From assembly GCA_944389505.1 (NCBI GenBank), contig CALXMP010000009.1, positions 1-64,000 of the forward strand: a DNA stretch of 64,000 bases, in the 5' to 3' direction. Position 1 is the first letter of the stretch, and each line of letters opens with the position of its first letter. The DNA comes from an uncultured Spirochaetaceae bacterium. Lineage in GTDB: Bacteria > Spirochaetota > Spirochaetia > Sphaerochaetales > Sphaerochaetaceae. Below, piece by piece: positions 43,456-53,305 of this stretch. A program made the translations under genes and the position numbers. The notes under the pieces are model-generated. The model was not told where the DNA came from, ran no database searches, and saw only the letters and a program-made list of their open reading frames with translations.

Positions 43456-45287
43456 AAATGGAAGAAGTAAAATCCCCGAAGAAACCCCTGATATACTATT
43501 ATATCGCTGTTTTTCTCGTAATATTCCTCTTCAATATGCTTCTCTCTCCGATGCTGCAGAGAGGGCAGATCATCGAGGTCGATTACGGCAGATTCATGAA
43601 TATGGTGAATGAGAAGGATATCGGTACCGTCCAGATGGATGATAACCAGATCATATTCACCAACAAGGATAATACAATGATCTTCAAGACCGGGACGATG
43701 GATGATCCCGATCTTACGGAAAGACTGTATGATTCCGGTGCAGTGTTCTCCAAGGTAATAGTTGAACCGATGTCACCGCTGATGAGTCTTTTCCTTAATG
43801 TTGTTGTCCCTCTTCTTATATTCTTCGCTATCGGGCAGTATTTCAGCAGGAAGCTGATGCAGCAGGCAGGTGGCAAGAACTCGATGATGTTCGGCATGGG
43901 GAAGAGCAACGCGAAGGTCTATGTGCAGTCAACGCAGGGCATACATTTCTCGGATGTCGCTGGAGAGGATGAGGCGAAGGAGAGCCTTGCGGAGATCGTT
44001 GATTACCTCCACAATCCGAAGAAGTATACCGATGCAGGTGCATCAATGCCTAAGGGAATCCTTCTTGTAGGTCCTCCAGGAACAGGTAAGACGATGCTGG
44101 CGAAGGCTGTGGCAGGCGAGTCCAATGTCCCTTTCTTCTCAATCTCTGGCTCTGAGTTCGTGGAGATGTTCGTCGGCATGGGAGCCTCGAAGGTCAGGGA
44201 TCTCTTCAGACAGGCAAAGGAGAAGGCTCCATGTATTGTCTTCATCGATGAAATCGATGCTATAGGACAGAAGAGAAATTCCGGAATCAATGGAGGAAAT
44301 GATGAGAGGGAGCAGACTCTGAATCAGCTTCTGACGGAGATGGATGGCTTCGAGAGCAACAATGGCGTTATGATCCTGGCTGCGACGAACCGTCCTGAAT
44401 CGCTTGATCCTGCTCTTACGCGTCCTGGACGCTTTGACAGGCGGGTTCCTGTTGAGCTTCCTGATCTTGCAGGCCGTGAGGCAATCCTCCGTGTCCATGC
44501 GAAGAAGATAAAGATGGCGGATGATGTGGATCTCCATACGATTGCGCGCATGGCAGCCGGAGCATCGGGTGCAGAGCTTGCGAATATCATAAATGAGGCA
44601 GCGCTGAGGGCTGTGAGGAACAACAGAACGGTCGTGAATGAGGCCGATCTCGAGGAGAGCATCGAGGTCGTCATCGCAGGATACCAGAAGAAGAATGCCG
44701 TGCTATCTGATAAGGAGAAGCTTGTTGTTTCCTATCATGAGATCGGGCATGCGCTTGTAGCGGCGATGCAGTCGCATTCGGCTCCAGTGCAGAAGATCAC
44801 TATTATCCCTCGCACGTCCGGAGCTCTCGGATACACGATGCAGGTCGATACAGGAGATAAGTATCTGATGACCAAAGAGGAGCTTGAGAACAAGATCGCA
44901 ACCTATACAGGTGGCCGCGCTGCTGAGGAGGTCATATTCGGAGAGATAACCACTGGTGCCTCGAATGATATCGAGCAGGCGACAAAGCTTGCCCGTGCGA
45001 TGATCACACAATATGGAATGAGCGACAATTTCGGCATGGTTGCGCTTGAGACAGTGAATAACCAGTATCTTGGAGGTGATACATCGCTTGCATGCTCGGC
45101 GGAGACGCAGAAGGAGATAGACGCGGAAGTCGTGGCTCTTGTGGAGGGGCAGCATCAGAAAGCGAAGAAGATCCTGGAGGACAATAAGGCAAAGCTCAAT
45201 GAGCTGGCGAAGTTCCTTTATGAGAAGGAGACAATCACTGGTAATGAGTTCATGGCGATACTTGAAAGGGGAGGTGAGGCAAGATGA
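43452..45287 (+). CDS. ftsH: ATP-dependent zinc metalloprotease FtsH
   Basis: 611 residues. Two membrane helices flank a periplasmic domain (about 15-35 and 110-132). The AAA module has Walker A GPPGTGKT near 207-214 and Walker [12 protein letters not shown], plus the SRH. The zinc site HEIGH is near residue 430. It degrades membrane and short-lived proteins. It overlaps both neighbours by four bases, forming a three-gene unit with the coiled-coil and DUF308 proteins. Confidence 0.97.
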   Translation: MKMEEVKSPKKPLIYYYIAVFLVIFLFNMLLSPMLQRGQIIEVDYGRFMNMVNEKDIGTVQMDDNQIIFTNKDNTMIFKTGTMDDPDLTERLYDSGAVFSKVIVEPMSPLMSLFLNVVVPLLIFFAIGQYFSRKLMQQAGGKNSMMFGMGKSNAKVYVQSTQGIHFSDVAGEDEAKESLAEIVDYLHNPKKYTDAGASMPKGILLVGPPGTGKTMLAKAVAGESNVPFFSISGSEFVEMFVGMGASKVRDLFRQAKEKAPCIVFIDEIDAIGQKRNSGINGGNDEREQTLNQLLTEMDGFESNNGVMILAATNRPESLDPALTRPGRFDRRVPVELPDLAGREAILRVHAKKIKMADDVDLHTIARMAAGASGAELANIINEAALRAVRNNRTVVNEADLEESIEVVIAGYQKKNAVLSDKEKLVVSYHEIGHALVAAMQSHSAPVQKITIIPRTSGALGYTMQVDTGDKYLMTKEELENKIATYTGGRAAEEVIFGEITTGASNDIEQATKLARAMITQYGMSDNFGMVALETVNNQYLGGDTSLACSAETQKEIDAEVVALVEGQHQKAKKILEDNKAKLNELAKFLYEKETITGNEFMAILERGGEAR

Positions 45288-45826
45288 TGAGGCGCTCAGG
45301 CTTCGGATGGCTTGAATCCATAATAGGCATTATTCTCATTGTCCTGGGCATTGTTGCCCTCTCCCATCCTACGGGAGTGGTCAATGGCTTTGTGATTGTA
45401 TGCGGTTTAGTGGCTGTCATAATGGGTATTGCTGATATTATCATGTATATAAGGGTCGAAAGATTCACGGGATTCGGTCCGATGGTATCATTGATCTCTG
45501 GAATACTCGGAGTCATGGCGGGTGTTATGCTTATGGCTTATCCACAGGCTGGATCACTGGTATTCGCAATCCTGTTCCCGATATGGTTCATCGCCCATTG
45601 CATATCGAGGCTGTCAAGACTGGATGAAATACGCCTGATAGCTGGCAACGGAGCCTATTACTGCTCTCTGGCAATGAACATCATAGGGCTGCTTCTTGGT
45701 GTGCTCCTCATCATAAAGCCGTGGATCGCCATCGTCTCAATCGGCTGGATAATCGGTCTCTATCTCATTCTGCTGGGAATAGAGAGCCTATTGGTCGCAT
45801 TCTCAGGAATGGGTTCAAAGTACTGA
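45284..45826 (+). CDS. HdeD/DUF308-family membrane protein
   Basis: 180 residues, about six membrane helices in paired repeats of DUF308 (IIGIILIVLGIVALSHP; ISGILGVMAGVMLMAYP; IIGLLLGVLLIIKP). HdeD is linked to acid resistance in E. coli; elsewhere the role is unknown. Translationally coupled to ftsH. Confidence 0.85.
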   Translation: MMRRSGFGWLESIIGIILIVLGIVALSHPTGVVNGFVIVCGLVAVIMGIADIIMYIRVERFTGFGPMVSLISGILGVMAGVMLMAYPQAGSLVFAILFPIWFIAHCISRLSRLDEIRLIAGNGAYYCSLAMNIIGLLLGVLLIIKPWIAIVSIGWIIGLYLILLGIESLLVAFSGMGSKY

Positions 45827-45839
45827 TACCCCCATATAT

Positions 45840-45870
45840 GCTGCCGCATGCTGTCTTCGCGGCAGCTTTC
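45840..45870 (+). terminator. Terminator after the ftsH operon
   Basis: GCTGCCGC (45840-45847) pairs with GCGGCAGC (45859-45866), followed by TTTC. The next promoter starts within a few bases. Confidence 0.7.
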
Positions 45871-45873
45871 ATG

Positions 45874-45888
45874 TATATTGTAGCCATG
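45874..45888 (+). promoter_or_regulatory. -10 placing transcription start on ATG 45886
   Basis: TATATT (45874-45879), then GTAGCC, then ATG. It lies directly after the terminator stem. No Shine-Dalgarno site is present. Confidence 0.55.
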
Positions 45889-46410
45889 GTCACTATAAGG
45901 AAAGCAGGGGATGGCGATTACGCTATCGTACGTGATCTGTACTATGCCATCACCGATGGAATGCAGGCTTCCGGGGTGTCGAACAGCTGGAGGCACGATA
46001 TCTATCCATCTCAGGAATTCATAAGGTCTGCCATCGCTTCTGATACGATGTATATAGGCTATGAGGATGATGTTCCTGTATCGGTAATGGTAATCAACAG
46101 GGAATACAATGAAGGTTATGAGAAAGCAGCATGGCCTTCCGGGATTCCTATGTCCGATGCTGTGATGATTCATGCCCTTGGTGTTCTTCCAGAGTTCTCT
46201 GGACGTGGTATAGCCGGAGCAATGACACGATATGCCATAACTGAAGCAAAAAGGATGGGTGCCAAAGTCCTCCGGCTAGATGTGATTGAGGATAATAAGA
46301 AGGCAGAGCATGTGTATGTATCCGTGGGCTTTGTCTTTGCCGGGGCAGTGAAGATGTTCTATGAGGATACCGGCTGGACACCATTCAGGCTTTTCGAGCA
46401 TGTGCTCTGA
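45886..46410 (+). CDS. GNAT-family N-acetyltransferase, probably leaderless
   Basis: 174 residues from ATG 45886; upstream in-frame starts lie inside the DUF308 gene or its terminator. Motif A is ALGVLPEFSGRGIAGAMTRYAI, followed by LRLDVIEDNKKAEHVYVSVGF. Substrate unknown. Convergent with the oligosaccharide importer operon. Confidence 0.85.
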   Translation: MVTIRKAGDGDYAIVRDLYYAITDGMQASGVSNSWRHDIYPSQEFIRSAIASDTMYIGYEDDVPVSVMVINREYNEGYEKAAWPSGIPMSDAVMIHALGVLPEFSGRGIAGAMTRYAITEAKRMGAKVLRLDVIEDNKKAEHVYVSVGFVFAGAVKMFYEDTGWTPFRLFEHVL

Positions 46411-46416
46411 AAAGAA

Positions 46417-46440
46417 CAGAGCCCAGTTTCCTGGGCCCTG
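46417..46440. terminator. Terminator between convergent genes
   Basis: CAGAGCCCAG-TTTC-CTGGGCCCTG, nine pairs with one A-C mismatch. It probably serves both the GNAT gene and the importer operon. Confidence 0.65.
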
Positions 46441-46457
46441 ATAAACAAGCACTGAGC

Positions 46458-48023
46458 TTAGTAGAGATAGTTGTTCGCTACTGCGTACTCGTATCCTTCC
46501 TGCTCCCACTCTGTTGCTCCAAGAGCATCGAGCTGGTCGATGAATGCCTGCCAGTTCTCCGGTGTGAGCTCTCTTGCTCCTGCGAAGAACTCTGCAAGTC
46601 CCTGCTGGTAGTATGTCTTCAGGTCGTTGCCAGGGATAGGCATTGAATCCATACCGTTTGCAGGTGTCCATGTCTTGGACTGCATGTCGCGGAGTGTCCA
46701 GAGTGCGCTCATCTCCTTTCCGGAGTTCTCACATGTGTAGACAGGGTATCTGCTGAGAAGCTCTGTCTCGGATGTGTAGTTGAATGCCATGGATCTGAGC
46801 TGGATGTATGTCTGTCCGATAGGTCCATCGAATCCCATGTCGCCAGGGATCGATACAGGAATTCCGTTCTCATCGAACGTGTAGTTGATTCCTTCCTGTC
46901 CCCATCCGCAGAGGAGGTAGCCTTCATCATGTGCCATCCATTCGAACATCTCACAGATCTTCTCTGCCTTTCCTGCATCGGCTGCATCAGCACTGATACA
47001 CCAGATTCTGAGTCCTCTTACTGCAGGTCCTACAGAGCGGAGACCTGTCGGTCCATATGGTGGTTCGATTACAAGCCACTCGCCATCTGGGAAGTTGGCA
47101 TCGAACGGAGCATAGTTGTTCTGTGAGCTGAGTGCGGAGTTCTGCTCTCTCATGATACCGAACTTGCCCTGCTTCCATGCAGCTCTGAAGTCATCCTTCT
47201 TGTATGCCATCCAGTTTGGATCGATGACGCCAGCGTCGATTACCTTCTTCATGAATACCATGAAGTCATAGAACTCTGGCTTGTGGATCTGGAGACCGAA
47301 GTTGTCCTTGCTGAAATTCCATGTTCCTTCAACACCGAATGCACCCATGAGAGGCTCGAACCTTCTGCCTGGGTAGCTTTCATATGTTGTCTCCTCGATG
47401 AATGCGCCGTATCCCCATGTATCGTTCTTGCCGTTTCCGTCAGGATCGTTGTATGTGAATGCGTACATGACATCAAAGAGCTCGTCGAGAGTAGTAGGAA
47501 CCTCAAGCCCGAGATTGTCGAGCCAGTCCTTTCTGATTACGAGACCTTCGTTCTTTGTAACGATGCTAGGAGTTGCGAAGCCATAGCTTCTGCCGTCGAT
47601 CGTTGTGAAGTTGATGGCATCCTGGTCGAACATGATTGCTGTTCTCTCAGGCATCAGCTCATAGAGATCAGTTACGTCAGCGAGCATTCCATTGTTTGCA
47701 AGCCTTACCCAAACCTCTCTGTTAGCAACGAAGAAATCAGGGAGCTCATTGGCAGCGGCAGCAGCCTGTACCTTTGTATCCTGATCGACGGTGCTGGAAG
47801 GAAGGGATGAAGCCTCAAGATCAATGCCCATGCCTTTGAGGATATCGTATCCGACCCAGTCATTCGGGAGAGGACCGACCTCTGTCTGTGTTGCGTTGTA
47901 CCACATCTCGATGTGTGTCAGTCCATCATCCGACGCCTTCTTGTCGGAGCTTCCTCCTGCAAAGACCTGACCGAAACCAATCAGCAGTACAAGGAGAATA
48001 GCAAGAAATTTCCTGGTTTTCAT
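46458..48023 (-). CDS. Lpl-type oligosaccharide ABC transporter, substrate-binding protein
   Basis: 521 residues from ATG 48023, set by AAAGGAGG. The signal peptide ends GFGQVFAGGSS with no lipobox Cys. The mature part is a type 1 extracellular binding protein of the LplA/AlgQ-like class (THIEMWYNATQTEVGPLPNDW; long, about 500 residues). It follows two LplC/LplB permeases; the ATPase is missing, as usual in this class, where a shared MsmX-like ATPase serves. Confidence 0.88.
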   Translation of the reverse strand: MKTRKFLAILLVLLIGFGQVFAGGSSDKKASDDGLTHIEMWYNATQTEVGPLPNDWVGYDILKGMGIDLEASSLPSSTVDQDTKVQAAAAANELPDFFVANREVWVRLANNGMLADVTDLYELMPERTAIMFDQDAINFTTIDGRSYGFATPSIVTKNEGLVIRKDWLDNLGLEVPTTLDELFDVMYAFTYNDPDGNGKNDTWGYGAFIEETTYESYPGRRFEPLMGAFGVEGTWNFSKDNFGLQIHKPEFYDFMVFMKKVIDAGVIDPNWMAYKKDDFRAAWKQGKFGIMREQNSALSSQNNYAPFDANFPDGEWLVIEPPYGPTGLRSVGPAVRGLRIWCISADAADAGKAEKICEMFEWMAHDEGYLLCGWGQEGINYTFDENGIPVSIPGDMGFDGPIGQTYIQLRSMAFNYTSETELLSRYPVYTCENSGKEMSALWTLRDMQSKTWTPANGMDSMPIPGNDLKTYYQQGLAEFFAGARELTPENWQAFIDQLDALGATEWEQEGYEYAVANNYLY

Positions 48024-48033
48024 AAAACCTCCT

Positions 48034-48942
48034 TTATCCTTTGACGCTTCCAAGAAGCGTTCCCTTTGTGAAGTATTTCTGAATGAACGGGTATGCGATT
48101 ACCATCGGGATTGCCGAGAGGAATACCGATGCGGCCTTGATAGCCTCGACAGGTGCATTGCCGAATGCCCTTGCCTCGACGAACTCGTTCATGCCTGCTG
48201 CGAGAAGGATGTTCCTGAGAAGTATCGGGAGCGGTCTGAGATAGTCTCTTGTGAGGTAGAGCATCGGGCGGAAGTAGTCGTTCCAGAATGCAACACCATA
48301 GTAGAGACCAATCGTCATTATGATTGCCTTCGAAAGCGGCAGGATTATCTTTAAGAGGATCTGGAGCTCATTGCAGCCATCGATCGATGCGCTTTCCCTG
48401 AGCTCGTTCGGGATTCCCTCGAAGAATGATCTCATGATGATACAGTTGTATGTGCTGATTGCAACAGGAAGGAATACCGACTGCAGATGGTTCGTCAGCC
48501 CAAGCTTCGCGATGAGGAGGTATACAGGGATGATACCTACGTTGAAGATGTATGGGATGAGAACGAAGACCGTTATCAGCTTCTTGCCCCTGAGATCCTT
48601 TACGGAAAGACCATATGCAAGCGGAATCGTGAGAATGAGAGCGCAGATGACGCCTTCGACAAGGATCTTGATTGAATTCCAGAATGCGATGAGGAATCCA
48701 TTGTTGCCGAGAAGCGATTCATAAGCGGCAATCGACCATTCCCATGGGGGAAGGAACATGCCTTCGGTATATGTTCCGATGAATGTTACAGGCCTGAACG
48801 AGAGTGTGAGCGTACTCCAGAGCGGAAGCACGATGACAATCAGTATGAAGACCATGAAGATATCAACAACGATATTGAATCCTCTATCTGCTGCGGTTGG
48901 CTTTACAGCTACGCTTGTAACCTGCTTGTTCTTCTTTTTCAT
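48034..48942 (-). CDS. Oligosaccharide ABC transporter permease, LplC type
   Basis: 302 residues, six membrane helices. The EAA loop is ELRESASIDGCNELQILLKIILPLSK. The C-terminus YPFIQKYFTKGTLLGSVKG is typical for this permease class. AAGGAGG serves as ribosome site, and the gene follows LplB-type permease by 15 bases. Confidence 0.92.
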   Translation of the reverse strand: MKKKNKQVTSVAVKPTAADRGFNIVVDIFMVFILIVIVLPLWSTLTLSFRPVTFIGTYTEGMFLPPWEWSIAAYESLLGNNGFLIAFWNSIKILVEGVICALILTIPLAYGLSVKDLRGKKLITVFVLIPYIFNVGIIPVYLLIAKLGLTNHLQSVFLPVAISTYNCIIMRSFFEGIPNELRESASIDGCNELQILLKIILPLSKAIIMTIGLYYGVAFWNDYFRPMLYLTRDYLRPLPILLRNILLAAGMNEFVEARAFGNAPVEAIKAASVFLSAIPMVIAYPFIQKYFTKGTLLGSVKG

Positions 48943-48957
48943 GCTAACCTCCTTGGA

Positions 48958-49902
48958 TCAGAACAGAGACGAGTCTGAGAACTTCTTCGAGAAGTAGTTC
49001 GATGCGAAGAGCAGCAGCATTCCGATGATGCCTTTGAAGAGGCCGGCAGCCGTTGCCAGGCCGAATCTTCCTTCGAGAAGACCCTGTCTGTAGACCCAGG
49101 TATCGATGATATCCGCGACGCTGTATACAGCCGGGCTGTAGAGCATGAATATCTGGTTGAATCCAGCTTCGAAGATAGTACCTATCTTGAGAAGCAGGAC
49201 TGTGACTATAACGGGCTTGATTGCTGGGAATGTGATGTATTTCACACGCTGCCAGCTGTTTGCTCCTTCGACCATCGCCGCCTCAAAGAGGGATACGTCG
49301 ATTCCCATGAGCGCTGCGATGAAGATGATCGCTGACCAGCCCATCTCCTTCCATGCGTCAGAGAATATGACGAGCCATGGGAATGCCTTTGCATTCGTGA
49401 GGAAGTCGATCGGCTGCCCGCCGAAGAATTTGATCAGGTCGTTTATGATTCCATCTCCAGGTGCGAAAAGCGAGAGAAGGATACCGTACATGATAACCCA
49501 TGAGAGGAAGTGGGGGAGGTATGCAAGGGTCTGGACAACCTTCCTGAGCTTATTGTGGCGGCACTCATAGATAGCGATAGCCAGAATGACAGACAGCGGA
49601 AGCGATACAAGGATCTTTCCTATGCTGTACATAAGCGTATTGCGGATAAGGCTCCAGAAATAGTGCGATGTTACGAATTCCCTGAAATTCTCCATTCCCA
49701 CCCAGTCAGAGGTGAGGATTCCGTATCTGACGGATTTGAAATCCCTGAATGCAATCTGCGAATACCACAGAGGGACATACTTGAAGACAAAGTAGTAGAT
49801 AAGCGGTACTGCGATAAGGATGTAGATCCATTTCTGGCGTGCTATGTCCTTTCTCAGCGTCGACCAGTATGTCTTATTCTGCAGACTTCCTTTTTCTCCC
49901 AT
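48958..49902 (-). CDS. Oligosaccharide ABC transporter permease, LplB type
   Basis: 314 residues, six membrane helices. The EAA loop is LFEAAMVEGANSWQRVKYITFPAIKP. A basic N-terminus (STLRKDIARQKW) precedes the first helix. It is first in the three-gene operon. AAGGAGTC sets the start. Confidence 0.92.
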   Translation of the reverse strand: MGEKGSLQNKTYWSTLRKDIARQKWIYILIAVPLIYYFVFKYVPLWYSQIAFRDFKSVRYGILTSDWVGMENFREFVTSHYFWSLIRNTLMYSIGKILVSLPLSVILAIAIYECRHNKLRKVVQTLAYLPHFLSWVIMYGILLSLFAPGDGIINDLIKFFGGQPIDFLTNAKAFPWLVIFSDAWKEMGWSAIIFIAALMGIDVSLFEAAMVEGANSWQRVKYITFPAIKPVIVTVLLLKIGTIFEAGFNQIFMLYSPAVYSVADIIDTWVYRQGLLEGRFGLATAAGLFKGIIGMLLLFASNYFSKKFSDSSLF

Positions 49903-50084
49903 AACAGACTCCTTCTTTATGTGTATCTATGTTCAGCGTATGTATTCCATACGTCATAGCTTCCAGACCGAAGAATATCGATTCCAGTACAGAAACCCCA
50001 CGGAATGCTCTGCTTTCCGACGAACATCACCCAGACTAGCAGAAGATTGCAGGACTGTATAGCTTTCGGTTCTCCTTTCTGAGT

Positions 50085-50114
50085 ATTTTAACCGCCGTAT
50101 TTTTCATTTGTCAA
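50085..50114 (-). promoter_or_regulatory. Promoter of the oligosaccharide importer operon
   Basis: On the minus strand TTGACA (50114-50109), 18 bases, then TAAAAT (50090-50085). The leader of about 175 bases is long for this window. The rest of 49903-50340 is AT-rich; repeated CATTTG/CAAATG words near 50106 and 50171 are the only pattern I see and no gene is supported. Confidence 0.65.
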
Positions 50115-50340
50115 AAAACTTTCCCTGCTAAATGGATAAATAGGACATTCTTAGCTGAGTGTGCAGTTTCCATTTGTCCCATATGAGTTCAGGTTCTGGT
50201 GATTATCACATAAAATGCACATGATTCTGTGCAATGTGCTATCGTTGTGTGGCCCGAAGGTGTGCAGGCAATTATTTCATGCTGCTGTTCCACATCTGAT
50301 TTCTTTTATGTTTTTTATTGTTGCAGAGGGCCTTGATGGA

Positions 50341-50360
50341 TATAATCGCAGAAAAAGGGG
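50341..50360 (+). promoter_or_regulatory. -10 and ribosome site of the MATE gene
   Basis: TATAAT (50341-50346); the predicted start near 50353 lies at AAAAAGGGG, which serves ATG 50367. Confidence 0.55.
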
Positions 50361-50366
50361 TTGCAT

Positions 50367-51731
50367 ATGAAAGTTCATCAGGCTGATTTTTCCCAAGGGA
50401 AAGTATCTTCTCTTATCCTTAGGGTCTCATTTCCCCTGATTGTGGCAGAGCTTGTCAACCTTCTTTACAACATGGTCGATAGGATATATATAGGCCATCT
50501 TGCGGCGAATGGCTCGCTGGCGCTTACCGGCCTTGGGCTATGCTTTCCCGTGATATCCTTGATAAGCGCATTCGCCAAGCTCTTCGGGTCGAATGGCGGG
50601 GCTCCTCTCTGTGCGATGGCAAGAGGCAGAAAGGATGAGAGGGAGGCTTCCCTTGTTATGGGCAATTCATTCATGCTTTCCGTCGTCACAGGTGCTGTGC
50701 TCATGACGATTGTCCTTATCTTCCATCGTCCTATCCTCTATGCGTTCGGAGCAAGCGATGCGACATATCCCTATGCACGCGACTACCTTATGATATATTC
50801 ACTTGGAACGATCCCTGTGCTGGTGACGCTGAGCATGAACGCATTCATAAACAGCCAGGGGTTTGCCACTATCGGCATGGTCACCGTGCTTATCGGCGCT
50901 GTCATAAATATCGTGCTCGATCCTATATTCATCTTTGTATTCGGGCTTGGCGTAAAGGGCGCAGCGATCGCAACGGTATTCAGCCAGACGGTATCATGCA
51001 TATTCGCAGTATCGTTCCTCTGCGGCAAGAGCGTTGAGCTGAAGCTCAGATTCAGGGATATGAGGCTCGATGCGAGGCGCTGCAAGGAGATCATTGCACT
51101 CGGTACAAGCGGTTTCACGATGGGAGCCACGAATTCCCTTGTGCAGCTTGTCTGCAATAAATGCGCCTTCATCTGGGGCGGCGATCTCTATGTCGGTGTA
51201 ATGACGATCCTCAACTCAGTAAGGGAGATATACAGCACGGTCATCAATGGCATAGGCGGAGGTTCAACGCCTGTCATGAGCTTCAATTACGGGGCACGCA
51301 ATGGCGCTCGGACAAGGAAAGCCAGCGACTGGACGCTTATATTCATCTTTGCATATGCGATGATCGTATGGCTTGCAGTCCTTATCTTCCCCCGCACGAT
51401 GGCAATGTTCTTCACGCAGGATGCGGCCATGCTCGATGCTTCTGTATCAGCGCTGAGAATCTACTTCTTCGGATTCATATTCATGGCGCTCCAGACAGCC
51501 GGCCAGCAGACCTTCGTTGCGCTGGGGAAGGCCAAGCAGGCTGTGTTCTTCTCCCTTTTCAGGAAGGTAATCATCGTCGTGCCGCTCACGATTGCTCTTC
51601 CGTATATCTTCGGGATAAACGGCGTTATGCTTGCAGAACCGATAAGCAATGTCATAGGAGGCTGTGCATCCTACTTTACGATGCGCCATATGGTAATGCC
51701 TGAGCTGAAGGCAATGGATGCGGAAAAGTAA
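50367..51731 (+). CDS. MATE-family multidrug or metabolite efflux protein
   Basis: 454 residues from ATG 50367; a TTG at 50361 lies too close to the ribosome site. About twelve membrane helices in two related halves. The first starts LRVSFPLIVAELVNLLYNMVDRIYIG, typical for MATE. GLCFPVISLISAFAKLFGSNGGAPL is the second conserved block. Exchange of H+ or Na+ for organic cations is known for the family; the substrate here is unknown. Confidence 0.92.
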   Translation: MKVHQADFSQGKVSSLILRVSFPLIVAELVNLLYNMVDRIYIGHLAANGSLALTGLGLCFPVISLISAFAKLFGSNGGAPLCAMARGRKDEREASLVMGNSFMLSVVTGAVLMTIVLIFHRPILYAFGASDATYPYARDYLMIYSLGTIPVLVTLSMNAFINSQGFATIGMVTVLIGAVINIVLDPIFIFVFGLGVKGAAIATVFSQTVSCIFAVSFLCGKSVELKLRFRDMRLDARRCKEIIALGTSGFTMGATNSLVQLVCNKCAFIWGGDLYVGVMTILNSVREIYSTVINGIGGGSTPVMSFNYGARNGARTRKASDWTLIFIFAYAMIVWLAVLIFPRTMAMFFTQDAAMLDASVSALRIYFFGFIFMALQTAGQQTFVALGKAKQAVFFSLFRKVIIVVPLTIALPYIFGINGVMLAEPISNVIGGCASYFTMRHMVMPELKAMDAEK

Positions 51732-51752
51732 TCCTCCGGAAGCCCGGAGGAT
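51731..51752. terminator. Terminator between MATE and pyk
   Basis: ATCCTCCGG-AAGC-CCGGAGGAT, a perfect 9-bp stem overlapping the MATE stop codon and serving two convergent genes. Confidence 0.7.
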
Positions 51753-51757
51753 CGTGG

Positions 51758-53173
51758 TCAGATTCTCGATATCTGCATCGAATCAGCGTACTGGAATCCG
51801 GGAAGGGATCCTGTGATGATCACCGCAAGATCATCCTTCTTCACGATTCCTGAGCCAAGTGCCAGCCTGATTGACTGCTCCCTCATCTTCTCCTTGTCCT
51901 CTGTGAAGTCCGCAAGGATCGGAGTGACACCATAGGCGAGCCTGAGCTGCCTTACAGCCTTTCTGTCCGTCACGCAGGCTATGATCGGGCATGCCGGGCG
52001 GCATGATGATGTCAGCCATCCGGTTCTTCCCGTTGCGGTCATGCAGATTATCGCCTCGGCATTGAGCGTGAATGACGCTTCCACTGCCGCGCTGGATATT
52101 GTTCCAGGGATATCGAGGGAAACAGTAGCCTGATTAGCGAAATAGCGCTGGCGGTAGTCTATCTGATTCTCAGTGAATTCCGCAATCTCCGCCATCGTCC
52201 TCACAGCTTCGATAGGGTATTTTCCAGCAGCTGTCTCCCCGCTGAGCATCGTGCATGTCGTTCCATCGAATATGGCATTGGCAACATCGGAGACCTCAGC
52301 CCTTGTCGGTCTGGAATGCTCTGTCATCGATTCGAGCATCTGTGTTGCTGTCACGACGATCTTTCCAGCCTTGGTGCATTCGGAGATCATCATTTTCTGG
52401 ATGACAGGAAGTTCCTTGAATGGAATCTCCACACCCATGTCACCTCTGGCGACCATGATTCCATCGGCTTCCTGGATAATCTCACGGAGGTTGTCTATGC
52501 CGCTTCTGCATTCTATCTTCGCGATTATCTTGATCTTCTCCCCGCCATTGACGGCAAGAAGCTTTCTCATCTTCCTGATATCATCGGCGGTTCTGACGAA
52601 TGATGTGGAGATATAATCGACATCCTCCTCAATCCCGAAGAGGATATCTGACCTGTCTGCCGCAGAGATGAATGGCTGATCGATGTCCACTCCAGGCACA
52701 TTGATTGATTTATGGTTTGATACCTTTGATGTATTGTTGACGCGGCATACGACATCTCCGCCGTTGATAGCAATGACCGTAAGGGAACAGAGACCATCAT
52801 CAATGAGGATAGATGTGCCGGCCTCCACATCCTCCGCAAGGTAGGGATACGTGATCGACACTCCAGTCTCATCACCGAGCCTGTCAGGATCTGCTGAGAG
52901 CGTGAACTCCGAGCCTTCTTTGAGTATCACGGAACCGTCCCTGAATTCCCTTGTCCTGATCTCAGGGCCCTTTGTATCGAGAATGACAGGTATATTCGTG
53001 CCGAGCTTCTCCGCGACACGCCTTACGCGCTCTATCCTTGCCTTATGCTCTTCATGGGAGCCATGGGAGAAATTCAGCCTTGCAGCGTCCATTCCGTTCT
53101 TTATCAGGGCTTCGACCATCTCATCGGATTCGACGGCCGGTCCCAATGTGCAGATAATCTTGGTTTTTCTCAT
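51758..53173 (-). CDS. pyk: Pyruvate kinase
   Basis: 471 residues, bacterial length without the extra PEP-utiliser domain. Motifs: ICTLGPAVESDEMVEALIKNGMDAARLNFSHG at the N-terminus, IAKIECRSGIDNL, MVARGDMGVEIPF, and TRAEVSDVANAIFDGTTCTMLSGETAAGKYP. It makes pyruvate and ATP from phosphoenolpyruvate. AAGAAGGA precedes the ATG. Confidence 0.97.
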   Translation of the reverse strand: MRKTKIICTLGPAVESDEMVEALIKNGMDAARLNFSHGSHEEHKARIERVRRVAEKLGTNIPVILDTKGPEIRTREFRDGSVILKEGSEFTLSADPDRLGDETGVSITYPYLAEDVEAGTSILIDDGLCSLTVIAINGGDVVCRVNNTSKVSNHKSINVPGVDIDQPFISAADRSDILFGIEEDVDYISTSFVRTADDIRKMRKLLAVNGGEKIKIIAKIECRSGIDNLREIIQEADGIMVARGDMGVEIPFKELPVIQKMMISECTKAGKIVVTATQMLESMTEHSRPTRAEVSDVANAIFDGTTCTMLSGETAAGKYPIEAVRTMAEIAEFTENQIDYRQRYFANQATVSLDIPGTISSAAVEASFTLNAEAIICMTATGRTGWLTSSCRPACPIIACVTDRKAVRQLRLAYGVTPILADFTEDKEKMREQSIRLALGSGIVKKDDLAVIITGSLPGFQYADSMQISRI

Positions 53174-53196
53174 ATCAATCCTTCTTTCAGCCCGGG

Positions 53197-53224
53197 ATTA
53201 TAAGGATTTTCGATGATATGTAAA
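53197..53224 (-). promoter_or_regulatory. Promoter of pyk
   Basis: On the minus strand TTTACA (53224-53219), 16 bases, then TATAAT (53202-53197). The start would be near 53190, giving a leader of about 17 bases that holds the ribosome site. Confidence 0.6.
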
Positions 53225-53257
53225 AGATACCCAATATGTCTGAAGTGTGTAATTTTC

Positions 53258-53290
53258 CCATTGATGCAATAGTGGTAAGGAGGATATCAT
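53258..53290 (+). promoter_or_regulatory. Promoter region of the SLC13-like transporter
   Basis: Near 53260 a TTGATG lies about 18 bases before TATCAT (53285-53290). It predicts a start near 53297 and a 9-base leader containing GGGGGA. If transcription instead begins upstream, a short frame of ten codons (53289-53321, MHGGLSCGIS) with AAGGAGG overlaps the transporter start. Confidence 0.4.
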
Positions 53291-53305
53291 GCACGGGGGA
53301 TTATC

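Noticed and set aside
46458-48023. Calling the Lpl-type and FASGSS/FAGGSS binding proteins lipoproteins
   Set aside because: No Cys at the expected lipobox position; the cleavage region is VFAGGSS or VFASGSS.
49903-50340. Small gene in the 440-bp gap between the importer operon and MATE
   Set aside because: Frames present have no ribosome site or recognisable product; the region holds a minus-strand promoter.
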